Assembly: GCA_000697475.1 (NCBI GenBank)
Contig: JNEU01000188.1
Span: forward strand, 1-64,000
Reading direction: 5' to 3'
DNA length: 64,000 nucleotides
Origin: Lichtheimia corymbifera B2541
Lineage: Eukaryota; Mucoromycota; Mucoromycetes; Mucorales; Lichtheimiaceae
The first letter of the stretch is position 1; each line of letters starts with the position of its first letter. The notes under the pieces were generated by a model that did no database searches, had not been told where the DNA came from, and saw only the letters and a program-made list of their open reading frames with translations. This document shows positions 23,934-36,007 of the stretch, piece after piece. The translations under genes and the position numbers were made by a program.

Positions 23934-24854
23934 CTTATCTATGTAGACGACCCCACCTTAGGTTAGCCATATTATCCACATTTGTAAGCTGAGTATCACT
24001 ATATGTATCTTACTATTACTGCTGCAAGATTGATTCACAGCAGTCAGTCGTCGCCTAGATCCATTCACCTATAGATAACGTTAACAACAGTCAATAAAGA
24101 CACTTTTAAAGGAACTTGCCAGCAATGGGTGCAGGGGCATGGAGAGTGTTGAATGGCAGCAGCAATGTGAATGGGAAAAGAGTGATCGGGAGGTCAGGCG
24201 TCAAAAAAGAATCCAGTCGAACGACAAGCAAGCGTCGTCTAGTATACACCCACATAAACCATGTGGTCCCTCTTGTAAACATGCGTTGAATGCGTGTGCG
24301 TTAATTTGGTGTCACAATGCCGCACAAACACAATCAAAAGGTTAGCATCTATACTCTTTTCATGTGCGATCTCCTCCTGTATACCTTACTATACATAATC
24401 ATTGGTCTACCCATGGGTGTTGCTATGCGACAAGGATAAATAAAAAAGAAGATTTGGATTGAAAAAGGAGGGAATTGACTGAAAGGATAGGGCTACTCAC
24501 TACTCGACACTTCTCTCTCTTTTTTATGCGTATCTCCTCTTTTTGTGTACCTTTTATCCCCTTCCCATACTATAAGACATGTCGCTTTGAATGACAATAT
24601 CATTGTTTGAATGAAAGGTGACAATGACCAGGATCAAGCATGTAGTACAAAGTAAGCACTTCGCATAGTTGATACTACCCAGCCAATGTGTTGATTGGAT
24701 GAAGCGGTTGTCCACACTCGAGGCTTAACAGGGAACACGTACTACTACTACGCAGCAGTATATTCACATTCATTTATTTTATCTTTCTTTTCTCTCTTTT
24801 TTTCCCTTTATCTACGCGTTTGCTCAACTTTTATCGAACCAACACAACTGTCTT
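23934..24854. other. Divergent intergenic region
   Basis: Lies between the start of the minus-strand Ser-rich gene and the PP2C gene. About 24010-24070 may hold an extra 5' exon of the former. Otherwise no supported gene; a pyrimidine-rich stretch at about 24775-24830 precedes the PP2C start. Confidence 0.45.
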
Positions 24855-26325
24855 ATGGGTCAAACACTTTCCGAACCAATAACAACCAAGGAGTCTTCCG
24901 AAGGTGGAGATGCACGCGTCAAGTATGGAGCATCTTGCATGCAGGGGTGGCGAATCAGTAAGTCGCTTGATGCATTCATTGGACGAGTCGTCTTTGCTCA
25001 TGGGCTTTGTTTGCAGGTATGGAAGATGCACATACCACCATTCCCGAATACAAGGACACAGGCGCAAGCTTCTTTGCTGTATTTGATGGTCATGGAGGTA
25101 CGTATTACCTAGGAAGTGGTGTGTGTGTGTGTGTGTGTGTGTGTCACTCATGAACTCTAGTTCAATACCATTGACATGAATGCACCATGTATGTAATAGG
25201 CGCTGTCGTGGCAAAGTACAGTGGCGAGCATCTGCACGATGTGATATTCGAATCAAAGTATTTCAAGGAAGGCAATATAAGAGAGGCACTGCGAAGCGGT
25301 TATCTAGCGATGGATGACGCACTGCGGAAAGGTATATATATATCAGGGGGGTTGGATGGGATCCTGTACTTGCAAAGACTGATGTTGGTTTATAGATCCT
25401 GAACATGAAAACGAGACCTCTGGATGTACAGCCGTATCCGCTTTATTGACAAAGGACAATGTGCTATATGTGGTATGTGTTTCAAGGGCCCTGTTATTGG
25501 CGATGACTCAAAAAGGGCACATGATAGACCAACGCTGGTGATTCGAGAGCCATTATCAGCAACAATGGTCGTGCCATTGCACTGTCTCAAGATCACAAGC
25601 CCGTGAATGAAAAGGAAACAGCTCGTATTGTTGAAGCAGGTGGTCATGTTGAATTTGGAAGAGTGAATGGTAAGTAATGTTGAAATTGGTTGGGGATATG
25701 GATATGTGTGGGTGTGGCGTTACCCCCACGTGACAAAGCGTGATGACACTCACACGCACTTTTTTCTTATCTATAGGCAACCTCGCTTTATCAAGGGCTT
25801 TGGGTGACTTTGAGTTTAAACAAAATAAGGACCTGCCTCCCGAAAAACAAGCAGTAACAGGTAAAACAAGTTAATCAATTGAATGAGGAACAATGACTGA
25901 CTGTCTCTTTTGCAGCCGAGCCTGATGTCACAGAACACAAATTGACAGCCAATGATGAATTTGCGGTGGTAGCATGCGATGGTATCTGGGATTGCATGAC
26001 AAACCAACAAGTCGTCGACTTTGTCCGTGGTAAACTCAAGGAAAAGATGGCTCTGGAAACGATTTGTGAAAACTTGATGGATGAATGTCTGGCGGATCAA
26101 TGCGATGTTGGCGGCGTTGGATGCGACAACATGACTGTAATCATCGTGGCGTTTATGCAAGGCAAATCATGGGATGAATGGCGTGATTGGGTGGCTGCCA
26201 AAATACCTGAACCCACAGGCGTCGTTCTCAAGGAAGATAGCAGCAGCAGCAGCACTGATGAACCAGAACCCAAAAAGCCTAGACAGGAAGAACAACAAAG
26301 TAATGACAACAAAGACAAGGCTTGA
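24855..26325 (+). CDS. PP2C-type Ser/Thr protein phosphatase (Ptc2/Ptc3-like)
   Basis: Mg/Mn-dependent phosphatase that dampens stress MAPK and checkpoint kinases in fungi, by family knowledge. The ATG at 24855 gives MGQTLSEP, the typical N-terminus with Gly2 available for myristoylation. Seven exons, each joining in frame: YGASCMQGWRIS|MEDAHTTIPEY (metal Asp at about 38), FFAVFDGHGG (about 54-62), SGCTAVSALLTKDNVLYV|TNAGDSRAIISNNGRA, LSQDHKPVNEKE, GNLALSRALGDFEFK, AEPDVTEHKLTANDEFAVVACDGIWDCMTNQQ, and GCDNMTVIIV. All four metal-site Asp motifs are present. The C-terminus is Ser/Asp/Lys-rich. One intron holds a (GT)n microsatellite. Its stop is 167 bp from the convergent caleosin-like gene. 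Confidence 0.93.
25117..25144. repeat. (GT)n microsatellite in a PP2C intron
   Basis: About 13 uninterrupted GT units in the intron that follows the DGHGG-encoding exon. Confidence 0.9.
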
Positions 26326-26492
26326 TTATCGAGATCATTTCTTTCTCATATATATATACACATCATATTGGCTTTCATTCACAATGGGGGAGTGGTTTGG
26401 TGGGATGGGCAATACATAAGACAACATTTTATGCATTTTGGGAATCATTGTTACTGCTGATGTTACACGAATTTTATTTACACGATGCTTAT

Positions 26493-29400
26493 TCATTCTT
26501 CCTTTTGCTCAATGATTTCTTTCATGGCAGACCATTCTTCATTACTAAGTTGTTGTTTGTGTTTGGGAGATGTAAGCAATGGTACTGGCCCATGGCTGGT
26601 TTCTGATGTGGTGATAGAATGCTCGTCTTCTGAATGGAAATCGGTATGCACAGTGCTGTCTTCCATGCTCGATCGCCTTGCTGCGTCATCCTCTGAAATA
26701 AGGTCTTCACTCTCAACAACAACGCCTGTCAATTTGACATCACCTTCCATATCCGAAGATGTTGGTTCAATGTAGTCAGCTGGGTCAAGCTCATGTGCTT
26801 CCTCGTACAAGCTTATCATGGTGCTGTCTTTTTGAATTCCCGGTAGATCATCAATGCTGAGCCAATTCTTCAATGGTGTCTTTGGAATATCTGCAACCGT
26901 ACCAGAGAGTGATGTGAGCTCTTGTTGCATGTCCTCTTGTACTTGGATATAATCAGTTGGGATATCATCACCGGGATTCCCGTAGATGAAACGTGATGAT
27001 TCAGTCGTCCGAATACCAGGGAGCGCGCTTGTATTGAGCCAGTTTTTGAGATGCACATTCTCATTCTTGATCCCAGGTAGTGGTACAGGTTTACGAAGCT
27101 GCTTCAGTTCTGATTTTTTCAACTTGGGTGGTTCATCCTTGGCCTCAATTGGATGCTCATATAGCAGGCCACTTGCTACAGTTCCGGACAATGCACCCAT
27201 ATTCAGCCAATTCTTGAGTGTCTTCTCATCAGACGCAATCATGCCCAGCATAGGTGAACGTCCATCATCCATATCCAAGCTTGGCTGGATATAATCATCG
27301 GGCATAGTACTAGAAGGTGATTCGTATACTGATACAATAGACCCAAGTGTTCCAGGAAGAGCATTCATATTGAGCCAATTCTTAAGGGAGATGGTGAGTT
27401 CCGAATCACTGACACCGGATAATGGGATTGCACAACGATATTGTTCCAGATCCACTTCTTGTACCACGTCCTCCTCCTTGGGCATGTCCACAGGTGCTTC
27501 GTATAGTGACATTTCTTTATCTGCTGTAACACCAACGAGGTTGCCAATGTTGAGCCAGTTTTTGAGTGGGGCTTCAATTTGTTGCTGCTGTGACATTCCA
27601 GTCAATGATATCACCTCAGGTACAAATTTCATCATGGGCATTTCAGATTCATTCCAAGGTAATTGTACTGTTGGCAACGTCTCCATGGGCTGCTCTTTGA
27701 TCGGTTCTCCTTGATGTTGTAGTCCACTCAATGAACCGGGATCAGCTGATTCTTCCTTGGGAGACTTGAGCTCATCATCATCACCATGGCGACCCGTTTC
27801 CATGTCTCCCTCCTCCTTACTCAATCCACTGAGAGAAAGATGATCCATTTGTTGTCCAAGTGCTTCCATGTCGTATTGTTTTTGCTCAATGGCTGCTGGA
27901 GCCTCAACAAATCCTAGGTGGTCCATATCACTTTGCAAAAATGCCGTTGATGGTGGTTCAAGTGGAACATGCACTGTCTTCTTGTAATCATGTGGTTCGC
28001 TGACAAAGCCAAGGTGCTCAGTATCCTTTGAGCGTAAGCATTGGAATGAAGGTACTTCAAGAGTGACAGGCTCAATATCACGCTCGTATCCAGTGGCATT
28101 GACAAATTCGGCATACCCTGCATCAGAGCGTAAGCAATGCAATGCTACAGGTTTTGCACATTCATCGAGGTCGACTGGTTCCTTTTCAATCGTGTTGGCA
28201 ACCGTCTCATCAACAAAGTCAGCATAGCCAACGTCGGCACGTAAACATGATAGTGGCACGGGTTTGGCACATTCATCAAGATCCACTGGTTGCTTTTCAA
28301 GGTCAAGAGGTGCTTCCACAAACGAGGCATAGCTGGCATCCTTACGCAAACAAGATATCACCACTTTATCCAAGTTGGTGGGCGGTGTCTTTGGTTGATA
28401 ATCCAATGGTTCATCCACAAAAGAAGCATGCTCTGGAGCATCAGAAAGGCCTGTACGTAAACATGAGAGGGTGACAGGAACCACATCAACTGGTGCTTTT
28501 GGCTCGTAATCCGAAGGTACATCAACAAATCCAAGGTATTCGGTATCACGTCCTGTTCTAAGACATGGCAGGTCAACAGGGTCCAGCAATTCATCTGCCG
28601 ATTCTTCATCCGCACTCTCGCGTAGACCGGTCAAGACCACCGTAGCAGGCATATCAACATCCTTCTTCGATTGTAGGCCAGACTCGAAATCATCATCCTT
28701 GCTTGGCTCTTGCACAAAAGTGCTAAAAGTTTCATCCGATCGGAGACCCGAAAGCAGCACAGGCTCCATATCGACCACGTGTATCTTGGTGTCATTGTTG
28801 TCGGCGGGCTCTTTTACAAATGGAGTAAATGAGCCATCATCATCATCCATGCGTAGACCAGATAATGGAATGGGCTCCATATCAATAACCTTTGTGGTGG
28901 TAGTATCCTCTCTAGGCTCTTGAACAAATGGAATAAAAGAGTCGTTTTCTTGCCGTAAACCGGATAATGTTACAGGCTCGATATCAATTTCACGTTGACT
29001 GTCAAACACAGCATCTTGCTCAGGTTCTTTTACAAAGGGGCTGAATTCGTTTGCAATCGTGCTGATGGCTAGCCCTGATAATTTCACAGGCTCTAGCTCG
29101 ATCACTTTATCCCTTTTGAATGCAAGATCAGAAGATGGCTCTTGAACAAAGAAACTGGATCCATCATCCTTGGACGAACAAAGACCGGTCAAAGCAATAG
29201 GCTCCATTGCCACTGGTGGTGTCTTTGGGTGACTCAACGTGTCAACAGGAGCTTCGACAAAGCCGCTTCGTGTACCACCATCCGCATCATCGACTCGCAA
29301 GCCTGACAAGGTCACTGGCTCTAATGTCGTCGTCGTCGTTGTATCATGGCGTAGTAGACCAGACAATGTAACAGGCTCTTCATTCATGCTCACTTCATCG

Positions 29401-31331
29401 TATCGCACGCCTGTCAGCCCAGTTTTGGAGGTGATGCCATTATCCATAAGTCTGCTGCTTGTCATTGAGTCCTCATTTTGTTGACGCAAAAAGCTTGAGA
29501 GTGGTGACAAAACATGCAAGTCGTCCATTGGAGGGACTCCATAATCAACCTTTTCAACCATGACACCCGAAAGGATCGTTGGCTCCATCAAAGTAACGTC
29601 TTGAGAATCATCATCATCATCATGAAGGTCTGCCATTAAATCCACCTTACGATTGGGTTGCATCATATTGGTTGGCGACGGCAATGCCTCTTTTGCACTG
29701 CTGCTTCGAGCTACACCTGCAAGTGCACTATCACCGATCCAATCTTTGATGGGAGTATCACGATAATAATCCATGCCATCTGGACACAGACCACTAAGCA
29801 TCACCATAGGCAAGGTGGTGGCGGTATTTTCAGACTCAGGAGTGGATAGGCTTGTATCTTCGTCTGAGGTGTACGAGGAGGATGAAGTGCCATGGTAACC
29901 TTGTACGCCTGTCAATGCAAATGATTGATTGTCCAATGAAAAGTATTTGGTGCCAGTTAACCGCTGTTCTTGTAATGTGGATCGCCGCCTTGTTGAGGCC
30001 ACCAAGGATGGGGATGATGCATTACTATTGCTGTTGCTGCCGCCACTAAATTCATCATCACCCCATTCCACCAATCGGTTGTGTTGCATAGCGTCATCAC
30101 CACCACCGGGCACCCAATTGTGAAAATGAGATTCAATCATTGATAAGGTAGAGCGTGGCAACGTGTCCAATGCTGCATTCAATTGCTTCTCCAGTGTACG
30201 CACAGCACCTTGTGGCAACATCCTTGCAAAGTCGGTGGGATGAATCGTACCATGGGTATTGTTTGAAGCAACAGCAGCAGCAGAAGAAGAGGCAACGCCT
30301 TTGATGGTGGGTCTTCTCGTTTCTCTAATTTTGAAAAAGAGAGATCCCTGTTTGTTGGAATAAATGAGATGATGAGCAATGGATAGCGCTTGTATTCCCA
30401 TAATACTTACATCGAATGCAGCACGGATATCATCCTTTTGAAATGCGCCTCCTCTTCCAATCAGTAAATAGAGTGCACACCACTCAACAACAGCTCGTGA
30501 CCTAATGCAAACATGATTCGTGAGAAAAGTAAATTAAGGAGAAGAGTATGATGAGGTCACCAGACCTACCATGCGGTTGGGCTAACACCATACGATCCTT
30601 GCTCACTGGCCATTTGAAGTACTTCGGATAGCGTGATACTGTTGCCACTCAAATCCCATTGGGCATACTTGTCAAAGAGTTGATCAAAGTTGTCCGCGTC
30701 AAAGTTGCCATATTCGTCATACAAAGAGGATCGTTTTGCACGTCGTCGCTGTAGCAGCAATAGGTGAGTATTATTATGCAAAGGCGCGGAGAAAAAGGGA
30801 TATTAACAACACTACCTTGGAACGGGCAAGATTATTCACGTTAATGCGACAGCGTGGATCAGGAATCCATGAACTATGGGTAGCATAGGCAACGAGAACA
30901 CTGAAAAACGTGCCAAAGGTAAGACTGAAAAAGACACTGTAGCCTAGGTTCATGAAGCCTATTATCATGACGATGATGACAACATGGTCAATGGCTAGAT
31001 TCATGATACAATCATGTAATAGTAGTCATACCAGTCGCTGTATCGATAGGTGTGATGTATCCCTTGTTGGTTCGATCCCAGAAACGGGTATGTCGCCTAA
31101 ATGCCTATTTCGTAAGGAAAGCAGCAACACGTCAGCTATCATCCACATGTCTTGAAAAGCATTTGACACGTACCACATTTTGTGTCTCCAAGGATGATCT
31201 ACGATCGACTGCTGTTCGATTCTGCTGAGAGCGTTCTACAAATATAAAGTCAATAGGAGGATAATATTACTTTCATCGACCCAAAATAAAGATGAATAAA
31301 TACCAGCTGCCACGCCCGTGATGGGGATCAT
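26493..31331 (-). CDS. Caleosin-like protein with giant repeat extension
   Basis: About 1,476 aa. Six short exons encode a caleosin domain and one 3.85-kb exon (30347-26493) encodes the extension. Reading from 31331: MIPITGVAA; then AFRRHTRFWDRTNKGYITPID (His35 and EF-hand-like loop 40-51); TATGFMNLGYSVFFSLTFGT with a hydrophobic segment (about 57-80); SSWIPDPRC (proline-knot equivalent); SLYDEYGNFDADNFDQLFDKYA (about 110-131); ITLSEVLQMA; WSRAVVEWCALYLLIGRGGAFQKDDIRAAFD|GSLFF (162-197). Order and motifs match caleosins, which are lipid-droplet Ca-binding peroxygenases. The EF loop has Thr42 and Lys44 where Asp or Asn are usual, and the second conserved heme-ligand His is Arg108. Residues ~193-1476 carry about 17 SGLR/FVxEP units and five LKNWLNxxxLxG units. 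Function of the extension is unknown. Confidence 0.8.
26780..27620 (-). repeat. Class B protein repeats (LKNWLNxxxLxG), five units
   Basis: Inside the giant exon, five units of about 55-75 residues are built around LKNWLNIGNLVGV, LKNWLNMNALPGT, LKNWLNMGALSGT, LKNWLNTSALPGI and LKNWLSIDDLPGI. Each is followed within 10-15 residues by SLYE, SVYE, LLYE or FIYG and then often DYIQ or DYIE. A divergent sixth copy (IKDWIGDSALAGV) lies at the N-terminal side of the class A block, near 29720. Confidence 0.9.
27890..29620 (-). repeat. Class A protein repeats (EPVxLSGLR...FVxEP), about 17 units
   Basis: Inside the same exon, units of about 30-40 residues follow the plan EP[VIL]xLSGLR, an acidic spacer, then F[VT]xEP. 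Examples are EPVTLSGLRQ...PFVQEP, EPIPLSGLRM...PFVKEP and EPVLLSGLRS...TFVQEP. The half nearer the C-terminus changes SGLR to SCLR, PCLR or HCLR (for example PVPLSCLRAD...ADFVDE), bringing a regularly spaced Cys. The N-terminal half has Gly at that place. Confidence 0.9.
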
Positions 31332-31955
31332 GCGTGTAGTAATAGTAGATGAAATGGTTTATAAAGAAAACCAAAGAAATAGAGTGGGGGGGTAATGTGG
31401 TTGGTAATGAAGAAGTTAAAGGTACAAAAGAGAAAAAGAAAAAAGGGAATAAAAAGGAGTTGGATGCTCTTTTGTTCATCATGCATTGCATTCCCAGATG
31501 GCATTCGGCTTTTTGCTTGAGCATTATTTGTTACACAGGTTTCCTCGCGACTCACCATTTATCCATTAAAGGTTAAGCTTGCCACCAACAACCTTGTTTC
31601 TTCTTCAGCAGTTGCCACCATTGCTGGTAGGTGATGAAAGATAGCAGGCAAATCACACTCAATTGAAAAATAAAGAGAGCAAATGCACAAAGATGATGGT
31701 AGTAGTAGTGGAGAAAAGATAAACGGCGTGCATATTGTTGTTGCAGGGAAGATCAATCTTATCATATCATCATGCTGTAACCCTTCAGTAACGTGTAAAT
31801 GTGTGATGTATTGGAAAATGACTGAGATGTAATTGAATCACACTGCAGGATCATGAGAACAAAACAATGTGTATTGTAAAATAGTGGTGTAGGTAGATGG
31901 TAGTTGTTGTTGTTGTAGTGGTAGCTATTGTACATAATAGAACACAAGGAGACGA
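31332..31955. other. Intergenic, no supported gene
   Basis: AT-rich spacer between the caleosin-like gene and the 3' end of the multicopper oxidase, which are on the same strand. Two overlapping shadow ORFs of about 80 codons have no domain. It should contain the caleosin-like promoter and the oxidase terminator. Confidence 0.5.
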
Positions 31956-33814
31956 CTAATGGATTCTGTCGGGTGCTACAACAAGTGCCGTCATCATTCC
32001 CTGCAACATGTGCATAGTGATATGGCAGTGAACGGCCCAAGCTCCGGGATTTGTCTACGCAAAAGTAAAGAAAGAAAAGAAATGAACACAGCTGCTGCTG
32101 CATGATAGCAAGTTACACACTCACCGTCTGAATTCGGATTTTGGACCACCCGCAAAGCTGGTCGCCTGGAGTCATTGGAGGAGGACCCGGTTGTTCTGGA
32201 TAAACAAAGGTAACATCTCGACCAAATGCAGGAGTTTGATATGTGCGTTTGTCCTTGTCACGTTCATGGATGTATTCACCAGGACCTGAAGCCAAAGTAT
32301 GATGCACCATCCCATGCGTATGCCATGGATGCCCGATACAAACGCCATTGGCAATGGTGGTGGTTTCAATGACAAGGTCAACGATTTCATTATAGGCTGT
32401 CACATATGCCCCTAGGTTGGAATTGTAACCATCCACTGCAGACAATGATGAATTGAGAATGTTGACCCGTTCATGATGAGATTGCTCCATAATGCGATTA
32501 AGGATAGGCATATGCGTCGATTCTTCATATAAGCGATCATTCAAGAACCATCGTGTCGTGTTGTCAGGCATCACTTTTTCCGAAGGTCGAATCACCACGG
32601 TGCGATCAGGTGGTCCACTGGTATCCACGCCTTCTCCACTGATGGGCTCCAAATAGGGAAAGAACCATTGTGATTTGGCTGCTGGTAAATGCAAAAGTGT
32701 CGTATCGGTAGCTGTCATTGCTGTATCTGCTGGTGTTGCAATGGCTGATTGATGCTTCTGACAAGTCTGTTTGTATCTTAATATGGCACGTCCATTACCA
32801 GAGGAAACAGCTACATGTCGTGGAGCCGAGTTGATAAAGAAGCTTTCGCCATCCTTTGCATCCAAAGTGTGCACGAGAACTGACATGCGTTGACCAGGCG
32901 CAACTTCCAAATAAGACACATCGTATGGTTTGACAAGGTTGCCATCGACTTCAATAACGGTGAAATTGTGTTTATGAATGTTGAGACTAAGCACTAAATC
33001 ATCTTTTTTTTAGCAATCATTCTTTATAAACCTTGTCCTTGTGATATAGCGTACCTGCAGCTGTGACACCACCAATGAAACGAAGTCGATAAACAGAATT
33101 GGGTTCCACGTTGATAACTGAATAACCAGGGCATTTGCTGTCATTTTTGCTTGGATCATACACGGTGCGTCCATTGAACAAGTAGCTATCAGCAAGTGCA
33201 ATGCCCCTATAGCTTGTACCAAGAGGATACGCCATACGCTGCTCGTCTGTCATATGCCAATACTCGGATAACAGCACCACTCGTTCATCGTCATATTCAT
33301 AAGGTCCATCCTTGAGCTTCTTTTTGTGGTCGCACTCGTCATCAGGCCATGCCTCGTCTGATTCATATACAATAAAGGGTCCAATGATAGTGTCGTCGTG
33401 TAGTCCCACATGAGCGTGGTAATGATACGTGCCGGCTTGGTTGATGACTTGGAATCGTTGGTGATACTCCTCGCCTGGCTTGATGGGTTCTTGTGTTATG
33501 CCAGGGACACCATCGGCTTCGCATGTGCCGATCTGAAGAATGCCGTGATAGTGGATTGTGGTGCTTTGGTTGGAGTCAATGTGGTTGCGGATAACAATGT
33601 GGACATGGTCATTCTTTGTAACGCGAATAGGAGGTGCAGGAAATTGACCATTCACCAAAAGATGTGGATAGCTTTCATTGTGACAATCTGGGTTAATCTT
33701 TTCGGACGTGATATTGAGCTCATATGTCCTTGTCTTGCCACGATGAGCCCACACCGTATGATGATGGCATGACAACAAAAAGATCAATGATATCAAAAGA
33801 GTTACAAGCTGCAT
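31956..33814 (-). CDS. Secreted multicopper oxidase (laccase / ascorbate-oxidase-like)
   Basis: Copper enzyme that oxidises a substrate while reducing O2 to water; predicted secreted. Three exons, about 580 aa. The first 23 residues are a signal peptide (LVTLLISLIFLLSCHHHTVWA). Copper motifs in order: TTIHYHGILQ (HxHG), GTYHYHAHVGLHD (HxHxH), HPWHTHGMVHH (HPxHxHG), and in the last exon HCHITMHMLQGMM (HCHxxxHxxxxM). All T1, T2 and T3 ligands are therefore present, and the T1 axial position, ten residues after the Cys, is Met as in ascorbate oxidases. Exon 1 joins across TAAG|GTACGC to DDLVLSLNIH; the last exon starts TNPGAWAV. There are several N-glycosylation sequons. No transmembrane anchor, so not a Fet3-type ferroxidase. 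Confidence 0.92.
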
Positions 33815-36007
33815 AAAGAGTACTCACTCAATCGACTCTATCATCCATACAACAGCATCTTCTTTTTATAACAATCTGCGATCCCGTATTATTCTTCGGA
33901 CATGGTTTGATTTGGGAGTCGACGCAAGATAACAAAATTATATTTGCTCATATTAAGCAACTGCCCTTTTGTTTTACACTAGGAATCAAGCCATATACAG
34001 GCTTTACTACTATAATCAGCTAATTTCAAGTAGCTTGTACACCCATCATCTACCAACTACAATCGCAAATCTTGATCAATAAACCTGCTATCAACATGTC
34101 CTTCATCATCATTGACAGGATCACCTTATTAACATCTATTGTTTACTAGTCCTGACTAGAATATGACCCTGGATTGCCCTTGTGGTCCAGGTAGATGGCA
34201 TGCATCGTGCTATCTTAGCACCGCCTGCAGCAGCTGCATTTCCATCAGTTTCAATACCTTCTTCTTGCTTGCGACATGCATCAACATGAATCTTGCCAAA
34301 ATCGGGTTACGCTATTATTCCGATCTATGAGAACGACATGTTGTCAGTTTACTACTAGCGACAAAGATACATTCTATTATTGCTGATGCTGCTGCTGACA
34401 CAATCCATTTGTTGTCCCACCTGTCAGCTATAGCTTTTGTAATGACATGTGTTTGTTGCTAATCAATATAGCGTATCATCTCACTCCCTAAGTACATAAC
34501 AAACATGAATGTTGCATGTTGACTTGTTTAATCGTGCTGCATCATAGCAGCCGCTAGTAGCTTGTTTATTGCATGATTCCTCTGCTGCTTGCTGCTGTAA
34601 AGTTGACAAAAATAGTCATACGTACAAATCAGCCTATCGTGGACCTTAGATTAAGGCGATATGATGACCAATGCTACTATATATGTATATGGTGAAACAG
34701 GGATTACACAGGTCGTAGTAAATGCAATATAGCATATTGGCAATCGGAGATCACCCATCATCATGCTATTGCGCGAGTGCATTCTTTTTTCCGGTGGCTA
34801 CCATTGTCCCATCATCAGACGTCATTATGCTGCATAAACGGAGAGCTCAGGTTCCTTTACACACAATAGCGCCAAAAGGAAAACAATTCACTCGACGCTC
34901 AATGATGAATCCATTATAGTAATAGGATTACATTCTTATTACAGTGCTGTTATGATGGCTATAGTACGAATAATGCTGGGAGACAATGAGCCAACAATAT
35001 GTAAGTGACTCCTGCAGCTAAATGGAATGACACACTGCAACTTTATATACAACAGCGGCATTATGCCGTGCTAGATCTAAATACATGGAGTGCATTGACA
35101 ACGCTTATGTCTTGTTGACTAATTACGTGCGGGACATCCAGGTACACTGTATGAACCCATAAGCCATTATACTACTACAATGATCCGCCTAATAGTTGTC
35201 AATGCCATCCCCTCTCTATGTTTGGAAGCTTTGATCATTTTTGAGGTCTGATATTGACATTCCGCACTTGGATACGCAGATTGCTAGGACTCGTGGTTTA
35301 TTGTTGATGCATTCAAACGCGTATAGAGCGACTAGACACCTCATTGGATGGGCATGGTTATTATGAGAGTTTCAAGAAAACTATAAGGTGTGCCATTGAC
35401 AAGCCCCACTGGCAGTGCATTCTAATTTACATAGCGGTTGTTGTTACAATGCACTGGTAGTGTCCCTGATTATAGCTACTTGAATAAGGAAAAAGAAAAA
35501 CTTTGAAACACTTTTATCCTGAAATGTAACAGGACGACACGTTTATCATGGTTGCTGCCATGGCAACGTATATTTAGAATTGGATGGGAGGGAAAAGAGG
35601 GGGGAAATGATAGCGAGAGGGACATCCAAAAAGAGAATTGAAATGCACTGTGCAAGAAATGTTTTTTCTTTGCCTCTTTTCTTCCACACTTCCGTCTGGA
35701 AGCACTTGATCTCGACTCAATTGCCAACTTATGCAATTCTTTGATTCCCTGGCTCTCTCCAACTTGTTCACCAAAGTAGTACCTAACGGCGGCAGAGTGT
35801 CGTTTGCCATTGCTTTCTGCGTCGCTCAATACCCATCCGATACATCAGAAGGAGGCTAATTTCAATACACCAAACGTTCCTCTTTTCCACATCTCATTTA
35901 CAACTGACGCTTTTTTCTTTATCTTTCACTCCTACTCTCATACACATACACACGCACACACATACTCTCTCTCTCTTTCTTTGTCCTTTTTTTGAATATC
36001 AACAACC
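33815..36007. other. Divergent intergenic region, no supported gene
   Basis: 2.2 kb between the oxidase and the PRL-type phosphatase, which are divergent. ORFs are short. A minus-strand ORF at 35476-35829 was considered and rejected. A CA/CT-rich pyrimidine tract at about 35935-35985 lies directly before the phosphatase start and is a plausible core-promoter element. Confidence 0.5.

Noticed and set aside
35476..35829. 117-aa minus-strand ORF divergent from the PRL phosphatase
   Set aside because: A second overlapping frame of the same strand is equally open, composition is unbalanced (Lys then Phe/Ser runs), and no domain or splice structure supports it.
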